A DNA stretch of 64,000 nucleotides, taken from the NCBI RefSeq assembly GCF_900092025.1, contig NZ_FLTX01000023.1, forward strand, positions 1 to 64,000, given 5' to 3'. The notes under the pieces are model-generated. The model searched no databases and was not told the DNA's origin. It saw only the letters and a program-made list of their open reading frames with translations. How positions within the stretch are numbered: position 1 is the first letter of the stretch; each line of letters begins with the position of its first letter. Positions 34,345 to 43,734 of this stretch are shown in pieces. Both the position numbers and the translations under genes were made by a program. The stretch is from Xanthomonas bromi (GTDB lineage: Bacteria; Pseudomonadota; Gammaproteobacteria; Xanthomonadales; Xanthomonadaceae).

Positions 34345-34831
34345 GTGCGGCGTGCACGGGTCGCACGGCGCATGCCAGGCGCTGCGCGTGCGCAGGACAT
34401 GCAGCGGATTGAGCGCTCATCGACGTGGCGCGCGCTTTCCAGTGGCAGCATTGGGCTGAACGGCCGCGCTGCCTGGCCAGGCAGCGCGGCGCCTGACCGA
34501 GCGTGCCGATACAGGCACACACCCGGTAAGCAGCGCCGGCCGCCGTTCCGCCCGTGATCGGCACCGGGGTCACGTCCTGCAAGACCCTTACGCATGCCTG
34601 CATCCCGTCAGTCCGAGCCAGACCCAGCGCCACAAGATCTGCTCCGGCTGTGTCGATTCAGGCGACGGCGCGCTCGTTGCGGTGATCGCGACATGGATGG
34701 GGCGACTGGTCATTCTGCTGCCAGGCGGCGTGCACGCTCTGCCCGGGTCGGCTGCATGACGTTGGACAGATAGCTTTGCTGCAGCGCGTTGGGCGACACT
34801 CGGGGATTCTTTTGGTTCCTTCGAGGTCCAC
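34345..34831. other. Intergenic region upstream of the amino-acid permease
   Basis: About 490 bases. No coding frame with a ribosome site, no terminator with a T run and no riboswitch that I recognise. The permease promoter should lie in the last 100 bases. Confidence 0.4.
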
Positions 34832-36247
34832 ATGTCGTCTTGGCTCCGGCGCAAATCCATCGATCAGGTCACCGTGCACGAAGCCGGCCGGCAACTGGTG
34901 CGCAGCCTGAGTTGGCCGCATCTGATCGCACTTGGTATCGGCGCCATCGTCGGCACCGGCATCTACACGCTGATCGGCGTGGGCGCGGACAAGGCCGGCC
35001 CGGCGGTGCTGCTGTCGTTCGTGGCCGCCGGCGTCGTCTGCGCCTGCGCGGCGCTGGCGTATGCAGAGATGGCCACGATGATGCCGGCCGCCGGCAGCGC
35101 GTACACCTACAGCTACACCGCGCTGGGCGAGAGCATCGCCTGGGTGGTGGGCTGGAGCCTGGTGCTGGAATATTCACTGGTGGTCAGCACCGTCGCGGTG
35201 GGCTGGTCGGGCTATTTCGTCGGGTTCCTGCAGTGGCTGGGGGTCAATCTGCCGCATGCATTGATTGCCGGGCCGCACGCCGGCGGCATCGTGAACCTGC
35301 CGGCGGTGGTGATCACCTTCCTGGTGGCCGGCATGTTGATGGCCGGCACCAAGGAAAGCGCCACGCTCAACGCGGTGCTGGTGGTGCTGAAGATCATTGC
35401 GCTGGGCGTGTTCGTGGCGATCGCCTTGCCGGCGTTCGACAGCGCCAACCTGCAGCCGTTCATGCCGTACGGCTTCTCCAAGGCGATGGGCCCGGATGGC
35501 GTGGAGCGCGGGGTGATGGCGGCGGCGGCGATCATCTTCTTCGCGTTCTACGGGTTCGATGCGATTTCCACCGCGGCCGAGGAGACCAAGAACCCGGGGC
35601 GCGATCTGTCGATCGGCATCGTCGGTTCGATGATCGGCTGCACGTTGATCTACGTGCTGGTGGCGTTGTCGGCGGTGGGTGCGATGAGCTTCACCGTGTT
35701 CGGCAAGAGCCCGGAGCCGTTGGCCTTGATCCTGCGCGAACTGGGCCATGGCAAGGCGGCGTTGGTGATCGGTGCGGTGGCGATCATCGCGCTGCCGACG
35801 GTGTTGCTGGCGTTCCTGTACGGGCAGAGCCGGATCTTCTTTGTGATGTCGCGCGACGGGCTGTTGCCGCGCGGCCTGTCCAAGGTCAACGCACGCACCG
35901 GCACGCCGGTGGCGATCACCTTGTTCACCGCGGTGCTGGTCGCAGCGTTGGCCGGTGTGGCGCGGCTGGACGAGATTGCCGCACTGGCCAATGCCGGCAC
36001 GTTGGCGGCGTTTACGGCGGTGGCCGCATGCCTGTTGGTGCTGCGCGTGCGCGAACCCACCCGTGCGCGGGCATTCCGCACGCCGCTGGCCTGGGTGGTG
36101 GGACCGGTGGCGATCCTGGGCTGCCTGTATCTGTTCTGGAGCCTGCCGAGCACCACGCAGGGCTGGTTCCTGCTCTGGAACGCGCTGGGCGTGGTGGTCT
36201 ACCTGGCCTATGGGCGGCGCAATAGCCGGTTGAACCAAGCGGGGTGA
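34832..36247 (+). CDS. Cationic amino-acid permease of the APC family
   Basis: A 471-residue transporter with 12 predicted membrane segments. The first contains the substrate-binding GIGAIVGTGIYTLIGVGA; later blocks are PAAGSAYTYSYTALGESIAW and FFAFYGFDAISTAAEETKNPGRDL, typical of the CAT/YfnA branch. It probably imports Arg, Lys or other amino acids. It is monocistronic, followed by repeat elements. Confidence 0.92.
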   Translation: MSSWLRRKSIDQVTVHEAGRQLVRSLSWPHLIALGIGAIVGTGIYTLIGVGADKAGPAVLLSFVAAGVVCACAALAYAEMATMMPAAGSAYTYSYTALGESIAWVVGWSLVLEYSLVVSTVAVGWSGYFVGFLQWLGVNLPHALIAGPHAGGIVNLPAVVITFLVAGMLMAGTKESATLNAVLVVLKIIALGVFVAIALPAFDSANLQPFMPYGFSKAMGPDGVERGVMAAAAIIFFAFYGFDAISTAAEETKNPGRDLSIGIVGSMIGCTLIYVLVALSAVGAMSFTVFGKSPEPLALILRELGHGKAALVIGAVAIIALPTVLLAFLYGQSRIFFVMSRDGLLPRGLSKVNARTGTPVAITLFTAVLVAALAGVARLDEIAALANAGTLAAFTAVAACLLVLRVREPTRARAFRTPLAWVVGPVAILGCLYLFWSLPSTTQGWFLLWNALGVVVYLAYGRRNSRLNQAG

Positions 36248-36299
36248 GGCGCGACGTCCTTCTCGCCCGCGGGAGAGAGGCTTGCAGAACACCGCGGCC

Positions 36300-36374
36300 C
36301 AGCACTCCCTTCTCCCGCTGGGACATTGTCCCCCTTCATGGGGGAGAAGGTGGCGCGTAGCGCCGGATGAGGGG
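36300..36374. repeat. REP-like element
   Basis: CCCTTCTCCCGCTGGGACA, then GTCCCCCTTCATGGGGGAGA, then AGGTGGCGCGTAGCGCCGGA with nested inverted repeats. It resembles the palindromic elements in recD and recB, with shared CTCTCCC/GGGAGA-type arms. Confidence 0.65.
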
Positions 36375-36420
36375 ACGGGCGAAGCCTCGTGTCATCCACC
36401 TTGGTCAGTGGCTCCGCCCC

Positions 36421-36540
36421 GTACCCTCACCCCAACCCCCGCTCCGCGCCCCAGCCCGCCCTTGCGGCGCGGGCGCTCCAGGGCACGCGCGCCAGTGGCG
36501 CGCAAGCTGTGCCTCTTCGCCCCGATGGGAGAGGGGCCTT
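36421..36540. repeat. Composite repeat element
   Basis: It opens with GTACCCTCACCCCAACCCCC, as in the recB element, and contains GGCACGCGCGCCAGTGGCGC and GCAAGCTGTG, which are also found at 5135-5262 between recB and recD, and ends GGGAGAGGGG. Confidence 0.65.
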
Positions 36541-36593
36541 CATCGCCGGTCTGGGGCGTCAGGAGCATCTGGCAGATCAGGGGCATGCGCTGG

Positions 36594-39056
36594 TCACTGC
36601 GCTGCTACAGGTGTGGCGCAGAACGAGGTTGGAAGTGCATCCGCCTGCGTGCCCCAGCCTTGCGTCGGCGCCTGCTTGGTGAGCGCAAACGACACCGTGC
36701 CGCCCTGCTGCAACTGCGCCCAGTCCAGGAAGACCTTGGTCTGCGGTTTTCCGTTCAAGCGCACGCCTTCCACGTACTGCAGCGCGCGGCCGTCGGCGCC
36801 GGGCGCATTGATGCGCAGGCGCCTGCCGTTGCCCAGGTCCAGCGTGGCGCGTTTGAAGCGCGGGGTGTGCAGCAGGAATTGGCCGCTGCCCGGCACCGCC
36901 GGATACAGGCCGAGCGCACTGAACAAGTACCAGGCCGACATCGTGCCGAGGTCGTCGTTGCCGGTGACGCCATTGGGCGCATTGGTGAACAACTGCTGCG
37001 CGGCACGCACCACGGTGGCGGTCTTCCACGGCTGGCCGATCAGCGTGTACATCCACGGTGCGTGCAGGTCGGGTTCGTTGTTGGGGTTGTAGCGGTACTG
37101 GTTGTAGTAGCTGTACGGGCCGACCACCCAGTGCGTGCGCGCGCCGTTGCGCGGGTCCTTGAGCAGGTCGTCGTAGGCGAAGAAGGTATCCAGGCGTTTG
37201 CCTGCCTGTTCGCTGCCGTGCATGGCCTGCAGCATGCCGGGGATGTCCTGCTGCACCAGCCACTGGTATTGCCAGGCAGTACCTTCATGGAAGCCGTGTT
37301 GCGAGCGTGGGCTGTACTGGTCGTTGGACGGCGCGTACCAGCTGCCATCTTCCAGACGCGGACGCGGGAAGCCGGCAAAGCCGGTGTCGGCATCGCGCAC
37401 GGTGGCGTCCCAGACGTGATGCCAGTTGCCGCCGCGCGCGCGGAGCTGCGTGCTGTCGTCGGCATGGCCCAGAGCCTGGGCCATCTGTGCCAGCGCGCAA
37501 TCGGCCAGCGCGTATTCCAGCGTGGCAGAGCCGCCGTGGTGCGGGTCCACGTCCCTCCCCTTGGACGGAAACGCGCGGTCGTATTGGACGAAGCCACTGA
37601 CGAGATACCTCGCATTGCCCGAGCGCCCGGAATGCCGCGAGTTGATCGGCGGTTGGCCGAAGGCGTTCTGGCGGAGCGCGGCGTAGGCCTCGGCTTCGTT
37701 GCCCTGCAGCGCGCCAAAGCGCCACAGATCGACCAGAAACGGGGTGACCGGATCGCCGGTCATGACGTTGGTGTCGAAGTTGGCGTAGCCCCAGCGCGGC
37801 AGCCAGCCGCCCTGTTGATGGATGGCCAGCAGCGAGCGGCCGATATCGCGCGCGCGCTGCGGGCGCAGCAAGGCCAGTAACTGGTTCTGCGAGCGATAGG
37901 TATCCCACAACGAAAAGTATTCGTAGTAGGTCCAGCCCTCGGCGCGGTGGATGGCATCGTCGTAGCCGCGGTAGCGGCCATCGGCATCGCTGCCGGTGAG
38001 TGGTTGCAGCAGCGCGTGGTAAAGCGCGGTATAGGCCACGCTGCGGTCATCGCTGCTGGCGCCCTCCAGCTGCAGGCTGGCCAGCTCGCTGCGCCAGACC
38101 TGCTGCGCGCGCCGGCGCATCTGCTCCAGGCTCAGCAATTTGCCGCCCTGCATGCCATCGGCACGCAGATTGGTGCGAGCGCCTTCGGCATCCACATGCG
38201 AAATGGCGCTGACCACGGTCACCGCGCGCGCGTCCTTGCCGGTGCCCAGTGGAAAGCTGAGCCAGGCGCCATTGGGTTTGAGTTCGCCGCCCATGCCGTG
38301 ACGCGCGTCGGGCACGCCGCCGTCTTCGCCCCAGATGCCGTGCGCCGTAAACGGGCGGTCGAATTCCAGCCGGAACCAGGTGGTGTATTCGTGGCCGCCG
38401 CAAAAACTCTGCGTGACCAGCTTGCCCTCCACCACGCGGTCGCCGACCAGCTGCACCTGGCTGCCGATCACCACATGGCGGTCGTTGGCCTGGGCCACGT
38501 TGATCAGCACATGGCCGGTGTCGGCGCCCGGTGCGAAGGTATAGCGCTCGACCGCGGCGCGGGTGAGCGCACTGGCTTCGGCGTCGATGCCGCCGTAATC
38601 GGTGAGCCGCACCTTGTAGTAGCCGGCCTGCCCCACTTCGCCGTCGTGCGTGTAACGCGCCGCATAGCGTTTCTGGTCGAAGGCCTTGGCATCGCCGGTG
38701 TCGAAGTCGCCGCCGGGGCCGATGCGGCCGGTCACCGGCAGGATCGACACCTGCCCGCCCTGCTCCCAGCACCCGGCGCCGGACAGAAACGAATGCCCGA
38801 AGCCGCGGATGCTGGGATCGTCATAGCGCCAGCCGGCGTAGTGCGCACCGATCGGGCTGACCTGGATCAGGCCGAACGGCGCCGCCGCACCGGGGAAGGT
38901 ATTGCCGTCGTCCTTGCTGCCGATGAAGGTGTTGACCTGCGCCGGGTCCTGCGCGGCCAACGGTGGCGCAATTGCCATGCCAAGCAGACACAGGCTGGCG
39001 GCGGCGCGGCGCCACAGCGGCATGGATGAAAGACGCGACGAAGCGGCAGAAAGCAT
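36594..39056 (-). CDS. Secreted GH92 alpha-mannosidase
   Basis: An 820-residue exo-alpha-mannosidase. A signal peptide (SLCLLGMAIAPPLAAQ) precedes VNTFIGSKDDGNTFPGAAAPFGLIQVSP at the start of the GH92 domain. Conserved active-site regions include YYEYFSLWDTYRSQNQLL, LPRWGYANFDTNVMTGD, FHEGTAWQYQWLVQQD and GNDDLGTMSAWYLFSALGLYP. GH92 enzymes are calcium-dependent and trim alpha-mannose from N-glycans; in Xanthomonas they probably help to degrade plant glycoproteins. The start at 39056 has GAGGGG upstream; an earlier in-frame ATG gives an unlikely N-terminus. Confidence 0.94.
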   Translation of the reverse strand: MLSAASSRLSSMPLWRRAAASLCLLGMAIAPPLAAQDPAQVNTFIGSKDDGNTFPGAAAPFGLIQVSPIGAHYAGWRYDDPSIRGFGHSFLSGAGCWEQGGQVSILPVTGRIGPGGDFDTGDAKAFDQKRYAARYTHDGEVGQAGYYKVRLTDYGGIDAEASALTRAAVERYTFAPGADTGHVLINVAQANDRHVVIGSQVQLVGDRVVEGKLVTQSFCGGHEYTTWFRLEFDRPFTAHGIWGEDGGVPDARHGMGGELKPNGAWLSFPLGTGKDARAVTVVSAISHVDAEGARTNLRADGMQGGKLLSLEQMRRRAQQVWRSELASLQLEGASSDDRSVAYTALYHALLQPLTGSDADGRYRGYDDAIHRAEGWTYYEYFSLWDTYRSQNQLLALLRPQRARDIGRSLLAIHQQGGWLPRWGYANFDTNVMTGDPVTPFLVDLWRFGALQGNEAEAYAALRQNAFGQPPINSRHSGRSGNARYLVSGFVQYDRAFPSKGRDVDPHHGGSATLEYALADCALAQMAQALGHADDSTQLRARGGNWHHVWDATVRDADTGFAGFPRPRLEDGSWYAPSNDQYSPRSQHGFHEGTAWQYQWLVQQDIPGMLQAMHGSEQAGKRLDTFFAYDDLLKDPRNGARTHWVVGPYSYYNQYRYNPNNEPDLHAPWMYTLIGQPWKTATVVRAAQQLFTNAPNGVTGNDDLGTMSAWYLFSALGLYPAVPGSGQFLLHTPRFKRATLDLGNGRRLRINAPGADGRALQYVEGVRLNGKPQTKVFLDWAQLQQGGTVSFALTKQAPTQGWGTQADALPTSFCATPVAAQ

Positions 39057-39564
39057 GCAAGACCCCTCGGGGGAAGAGAGCGGCCGGGGCCGCAGCTGAG
39101 ATCGCGCGTCCCGTTCGCCCCAAGACGCGGCGACCGGCGCAGGACGAGCGTGCGCGAAGACCGACGCATGCCACAACCCCGGATGGCGTCGGGCGCAGCA
39201 ATGACCTTGCCTGGACGCACCGCTCTAGGCCGCACTCGCTCCTTAGAGAACATGCGCCGATGGCAACGCAGCCGGGGAGTGCCACGTGCCGATTGCCCTC
39301 CAATTCAGCAAAACAGACTAAGAGCGGCGAACAGGACGACTGCGCAGTTATCGGCGCGGCCGGTGCTCGGTGCGGCATGGCTCACGCGCACACCCCGTTC
39401 CAAGCGCGCCTTCCACACCCAGCTGACGACTGCTCGCTACGTTCTGTCAGCGCTTTCAACGCGTCGTTAGGGCGGCACGACGGTGTGGCACGACGCGCTC
39501 GCTGGCCTCCGACAGGACGCTTCTCTTCGACCGGCTCCCACGCCAACCGGCTCGTGGCGGTGCA
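39057..39564. other. Intergenic region upstream of the mannosidase gene
   Basis: About 510 bases. It must hold the mannosidase promoter and the end of the effector candidate transcript. No gene with a ribosome site, no PIP-like box and no hairpin with a T run was found. Confidence 0.35.
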
Positions 39565-41079
39565 TCAGTCGCGCGGGGATGCAGCCGTCTCGTGATCCGG
39601 CCGTTCGAACAGATCTGCGTAGCGCGCACTGAAGCTTTCTCGGTCGGTGACGAAGGCTTCGAGGTCTGGCACATTTCCACGCGCGAATGGCGGTAGCTCG
39701 ACCCCGTGCGCGTTTGCCAACGCACGGATGGCCAATTCGGTCTTTGCGGCGCTTCCTCGCGGGTCAGGCATCGCATGTGCCATCCACCAGTGCAAGTTAC
39801 CGAGCGCCGGCATCAGCTCGGCGGGATCGTGGGGCCGCGCAACCAGGTCGCCAAACAGGTGTTCGACATGGTTCATGATCGGCTGCACCAGTTCGCAAGA
39901 GGTGTGCTGGATAAAAAATGGGAAAGCGCTGGTTTCAATCCGTCCATCGTGTCTTTCCCGCCCCTGTCGGGCGCGCGGATGGTGAAAGTCGTCCGGATTC
40001 ACTGCCAGCCCTAGCTGAGTGAGCCCAATCTTCTCCCCATTCAATTCGCCCACCATCTCGAAGACGTCATGCGCCATGAACCCGTCGGGCATCGGTTGCC
40101 CAGTGTCGGCAACCAGGTCATTTGCTTTCCGCACCAGCGGAAGCTGGCGCACGCGTGGTCTCATATACGCATAGTGCTTTGTGAGGGGTGTGCCGACGTC
40201 CGTTTGCCGTGGGTAACCCGCCGCAAATGGCTGCGCATTCCCTAGTTTTGGATTGCCTGGACCAGCTGTCTGCGCTGTCTGCTGGGTAGCCCAGCTGTGG
40301 CGCGCCGCGCCCGCAAAATCCCACAGTTGCCGGAAGGTCTGGATCTGCCCGCTTGCCAGGCGTGCGCCGCCTTCCCGGGCCGTGGAATGAAAGCGGCGAC
40401 CATACCGTTGATTTGCTGGTGTCGACTCCTGATTGACGCGCGGGTCTGGCCAGCGTGCCACGCCGGTCAACGCAACCTGTGTGGGCGAAAGTTTGCTCTC
40501 CGCGCCAGGGCCTGGCAGTGCGTGACGGATGGGTGGCGATACGGAGGTGAACATGTGGTCCAGCCCCTGCATACCAGGCGCCAGCGCCGCCGATGCGGCC
40601 GCTTTTAGCAACGTTTTGGATCCGTGCGTGGTGACGGACTGCGCTCCTGGCTCATGGAAGAGACTGCTCTCGATGTGCAGCCTGCGTGCGCCTTGCTCTT
40701 TGGCGTAGAGCAACTGCAATTGCGCATCCGAACTGGTCCGTTGCTCTGGAGTCAGCGCATGTGAGGGACGGCGGCGCTGTAGGCCCACGGTCACCGTTTC
40801 GCCCGGTCTGGACAGCGCCATCTCGAGACCTGCCAAGGCCGCATTTGCCGGCTGCATTGCCGGTGCCCGATGACTCGCACCCTCGGAAGTGTTCGCGGTT
40901 TCTTTCGCGCCGGAACAACACAGGCCGGGAAGCGCTTTTCTCACGTGTCGTTTGAGGCCGCTCAGGGGGCCGGCGGCGCCTGCGGTCGGCGGCGCCTGCG
41001 GCGCATCCCTGCGTTCCGGTGACTGCGGTGTATCGCCCGAGGCAATGCCGCTGTGCGATGGCGCTTTGTTGATCCTCAT
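39565..41079 (-). CDS. Candidate type III secreted effector
   Basis: A 504-residue protein without signal peptide or membrane segments. The first about 120 residues are rich in Ser, Pro, Ala and Gly with few acidic residues (MRINKAPSHSGIASGDTPQS), the usual look of a type III secretion signal. The ordered part begins near residue 280 (KHYAYMRPRVRQLPLVRKAN, FMAHDVFEMVGELNGEKIGL). The C-terminal block has HWWMAHAMPDPRGSAAKTEL and PDLEAFVTDRESF. These recall, without proof, C-terminal blocks of AvrPphE/HopX and XopE-like effectors; I cannot name the family. An imperfect PIP box with a correctly placed -10 lies upstream, and a terminator isolates it from the preceding gene. Effector status is inferred. 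Confidence 0.65.
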   Translation of the reverse strand: MRINKAPSHSGIASGDTPQSPERRDAPQAPPTAGAAGPLSGLKRHVRKALPGLCCSGAKETANTSEGASHRAPAMQPANAALAGLEMALSRPGETVTVGLQRRRPSHALTPEQRTSSDAQLQLLYAKEQGARRLHIESSLFHEPGAQSVTTHGSKTLLKAAASAALAPGMQGLDHMFTSVSPPIRHALPGPGAESKLSPTQVALTGVARWPDPRVNQESTPANQRYGRRFHSTAREGGARLASGQIQTFRQLWDFAGAARHSWATQQTAQTAGPGNPKLGNAQPFAAGYPRQTDVGTPLTKHYAYMRPRVRQLPLVRKANDLVADTGQPMPDGFMAHDVFEMVGELNGEKIGLTQLGLAVNPDDFHHPRARQGRERHDGRIETSAFPFFIQHTSCELVQPIMNHVEHLFGDLVARPHDPAELMPALGNLHWWMAHAMPDPRGSAAKTELAIRALANAHGVELPPFARGNVPDLEAFVTDRESFSARYADLFERPDHETAASPRD

Positions 41080-41118
41080 ACGATCCGCTCGTGCAGGACT
41101 ACGCTGTTTGTCCTGTCA

Positions 41119-41182
41119 AACATAGTGCACAACCCCTGGCCTTCGGACGATAGGCTGGGAACGTGGTGGCTCCTCAAGCGAA
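41119..41182 (-). promoter_or_regulatory. Imperfect PIP-box-like promoter of the effector candidate
   Basis: On the minus strand: TTCGC (41182-41178), 16 bases, TTCCC (41161-41157), 32 bases, TATGTT (41124-41119). The first half-site and the -10 fit the HrpX consensus; the second half-site has one mismatch and the spacer is one base longer than the usual 15. The ATG at 41079 follows 39 bases later. Confidence 0.35.
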
Positions 41183-41249
41183 GCGCTCGGCGTCTTCCAA
41201 CCAAACGTGCAGCAGTTCCGGCGGTGTCCCCCGGACCCGGCTCAGAAAT

Positions 41250-41277
41250 CAAAAAAGCCCGGTCTGAGACCGGGCTT
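41250..41277 (-). terminator. Terminator of the DUF2628-type gene
   Basis: On the minus strand AAGCCCGGTCT pairs with AGACCGGGCTT around one base, followed by a T run (AAAAAA on the plus strand). It lies 53 bases after the gene. Confidence 0.9.
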
Positions 41278-41329
41278 GGTCATCCGTCGGCAGCGGCGGG
41301 AGGGGCCGGCGCTGCCGTGTTGCGGTGCT

Positions 41330-41722
41330 TCAGATCCAGCGCATGCCTTCGAACGGGTTCCAGCTGGTGCTGCCCTTCACCGTGTGCAGGTAATAGGCGT
41401 AGTTGGCGATCATGCCGGTCAACAATGACATGGGCAGCCACAGCACGTTCTGGAACGCGGTCGGCAGGAACGAGGCCACGATGCCCAGCACCAGGCTGAT
41501 GCCGATCAGGCTCAACGCCTTGCGCCACAGGCCGATGATGAAGAAATAAATGAAGCCGAAGAAGAAGGCATAGAAATTCATGCCGATCTTGACCTTGTTA
41601 CCGAAGCTCAGCGTTTTTAAGGCGTCTTTGTAAGCAGGTTCCTTGGGTCCGCCATGACGGTCGAAAAAGTCGAAGCGGAATTGCCACTTGGGGCTGAGCT
41701 GGGTGCGGTCGAGGGTATCCAT
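41330..41722 (-). CDS. DUF2628-type inner-membrane protein
   Basis: A 130-residue protein. A soluble start (SPKWQFRFDFFDRHGGPKEPAYK) is followed by two or three membrane segments (MNFYAFFFGFIYFFIIGLWRK; LSLIGISLVLGIVASFLP; ANYAYYLHTVKG). This matches DUF2628 proteins of unknown role. It has its own terminator. Confidence 0.75.
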   Translation of the reverse strand: MDTLDRTQLSPKWQFRFDFFDRHGGPKEPAYKDALKTLSFGNKVKIGMNFYAFFFGFIYFFIIGLWRKALSLIGISLVLGIVASFLPTAFQNVLWLPMSLLTGMIANYAYYLHTVKGSTSWNPFEGMRWI

Positions 41723-41862
41723 TCCAATCCATGTAGTTGTAAACGGTTACATGATAAGCGATCGCGTATGCATCGGCACGTTCCTTCTTTCGCCGGTTAC
41801 ACGGGTTGTGGCTTGTCGGACGATGCGGGGGCTGCGGGGCTGCGCCAAGCTCGCGCGCAGGG

Positions 41863-43659
41863 TCAGCGCTGGTCGCTGATGCCGGTGCCGCGGCGGGCGC
41901 GGCGCAGCGAGTACAGCGAGTGGTCGGCGCGATCGACCACCACCGCCAGCGCTTCGCCGTCCTGGCGCAAGGCCGTGCCGAGGGTGAAGCGGATCGGCGC
42001 GTCGTCGATGGCGCCCATGTAGTCGCGCGTCAAGGCGTCCAGCTGTGCCTGGCTGGCTTGATGCAGCAGCACCAGAAACTCGTCGCCACCCAGGCGCACC
42101 AGACGGTCCTGGGTACGCAGCGGCTGGTTGAGGAACCAGGCCATCTGCACCAGCACCTCGTCGCCACGTTGGTGGCCATGGGTGTCGTTGACCAATTTGA
42201 ACTTGTCCAGATCCACCACGATGCAGCCCCAGCGCACGCTGGGGTCGCGCTTGTCCAGTTCGTCCAGGAAGCGGCGGTTGTAGCAATTGGTGAGCGGGTC
42301 GGTGAACGACCATTCCAGCAGCTGTTTTTCCTGCCGGTACTGATTGGTGATGTCCTGGGCGTGGGCCAGCACCACCGTGGCGTCGGACTCCACATCCAGC
42401 ACGTTGTGGTACTGCCAATGGCGCAGGCTGCCATCGCCGGCCACCAGTTCGATCACCCCCGAATCCTGGCCATCGAGCACCATGCGCGAGAGATAGCCGT
42501 GCAAGGCGGCGTGGCGCTCGGGGCGCACGAATTCCACCAGCGAACGGCCTTCCATCTGCTCGACGCTACGACCAAGCGAGCGCGCTGCGGCCGGGTTGAT
42601 GCTGACCAGCCGGCCGTGCATGTCGTGGGTGCAGATCAGGCCCAGGCTGTACTGGAACATCTTGCGGAACTTGCGCTCGCTGGCAGCCAGCGCATCCACC
42701 GCCTGGTGCCGGTCGGTCACGTCCTGGATCGCGCCGATCAGGCGCACGCGCCCGTCCACACGTTCCACCGAACCGGCGCTGTGCACCCATAGCCGTCGCC
42801 CGGTGGCGCTGGTCAGCGGCAGCTCCAGATCCCAGGGCGTGCCGTCCCGCACGCAGGCCTCGACCGCCTCGGTGATCACCGCGCGCGCTTCCAGCGGATA
42901 GAAGCCGATTGCCTCGGTCAGGCTGGGCCGGTAACCGGGTGGTAGGTCGTGCAGGCGGCAGGTCTGGTCGGACCAGGTCAGCGTGCCGCTGGCCACGTCC
43001 ACTTCCCAGCCGCCCACCCCGGCCACGCGGCCGGTGCGTTCCAGAAACGCTTCGCTCTCGCGCAGGCGTTGCTGCAGCTGCTCGTTTGCGGCCTGGCGCT
43101 CCAGCATCACGCGGCGCTGCTCCAGGCCTTCGGCGGCCACCTTGGCCAGCTGCTGCAAGGCCTGCAATTGCGCCGGCTCCAACGCGCGCGGTTGCTGGTC
43201 GATCACGCACACGGTGCCCATGCGTAACCCGTCCGGCAGCACGATGGGGGCGCCGGCGTAATAGCGGATACCCGGCGCATCGGTGACCAGGACGTTGTCG
43301 TGGAAGCGCGGGTCGGCCGGTGCGTCGCGCACTTCCATCACCGCATCGCCCTGGATGGTGTAGGCGCAGAACGCCAGTTCGCGTGGGGTTTCGGAAACCC
43401 CGGGCAGGCCGATGTTGGCCTTCCACCATTGCCGACGTTCGTCCACCAGCGAAACCAGCGCGATGGGCGTGCCGGCGATCGCCTGGGCGGCGGCGGCCAG
43501 CGCGTCGAAGAACGGCTCGGCATCGGTGTCCACCACCTGCAACAGCGCCAGGCGCGCCAGGCGCTGGGCCTCGCTGGGAGTGGATGACACGTCTGTATCG
43601 CACTGATTCAACGGAACGCTCGAGCCCGGGCAATTGGTCCAGTCTAGCGGACTGCGCAT
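41863..43659 (-). CDS. GAF-PAS-PAS-GGDEF diguanylate cyclase
   Basis: A 598-residue signalling protein. GAF domain at residues about 15-165 (FCAYTIQGDAVMEVRDAPAD; RYYAGAPIVLPDGLRMGTVC), two PAS domains (GGWEVDVASGTLTWSD; FQYSLGLICTHDMHGRLVS), then GGDEF with DPLTNCYNRRFLDEL and the intact active-site motif RLGGDEFLVLL near residue 525. There is no EAL domain and no membrane segment, so it is a cytoplasmic c-di-GMP synthase regulated by the sensor domains. The start is uncertain: 43659 or 43695, neither with a clear ribosome site. Confidence 0.88.
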   Translation of the reverse strand: MRSPLDWTNCPGSSVPLNQCDTDVSSTPSEAQRLARLALLQVVDTDAEPFFDALAAAAQAIAGTPIALVSLVDERRQWWKANIGLPGVSETPRELAFCAYTIQGDAVMEVRDAPADPRFHDNVLVTDAPGIRYYAGAPIVLPDGLRMGTVCVIDQQPRALEPAQLQALQQLAKVAAEGLEQRRVMLERQAANEQLQQRLRESEAFLERTGRVAGVGGWEVDVASGTLTWSDQTCRLHDLPPGYRPSLTEAIGFYPLEARAVITEAVEACVRDGTPWDLELPLTSATGRRLWVHSAGSVERVDGRVRLIGAIQDVTDRHQAVDALAASERKFRKMFQYSLGLICTHDMHGRLVSINPAAARSLGRSVEQMEGRSLVEFVRPERHAALHGYLSRMVLDGQDSGVIELVAGDGSLRHWQYHNVLDVESDATVVLAHAQDITNQYRQEKQLLEWSFTDPLTNCYNRRFLDELDKRDPSVRWGCIVVDLDKFKLVNDTHGHQRGDEVLVQMAWFLNQPLRTQDRLVRLGGDEFLVLLHQASQAQLDALTRDYMGAIDDAPIRFTLGTALRQDGEALAVVVDRADHSLYSLRRARRGTGISDQR

Positions 43660-43734
43660 ACGAGCCAACACGGCATTGCGTGCGCCACTGCACACCGCGG
43701 CGGTGCGCGCGACGACGGCCGGCTGTCGCGCCCC

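Larger units (their letters stand above)
36248..36593. other. Intergenic region made largely of repeats
   Basis: The space between two converging genes is filled by two REP-like elements (36300-36374 and 36421-36540). No gene is seen. Confidence 0.6.

Noticed and set aside
34345..34831. A tRNA or riboswitch upstream of the amino-acid permease
   Set aside because: No T-loop-like GGTTCGAATC string and no conserved aptamer core could be found.
36300..36540. Insertion sequence between the permease and mannosidase genes
   Set aside because: There are inverted repeats but no transposase frame and no target duplication; it fits short REP-like elements.
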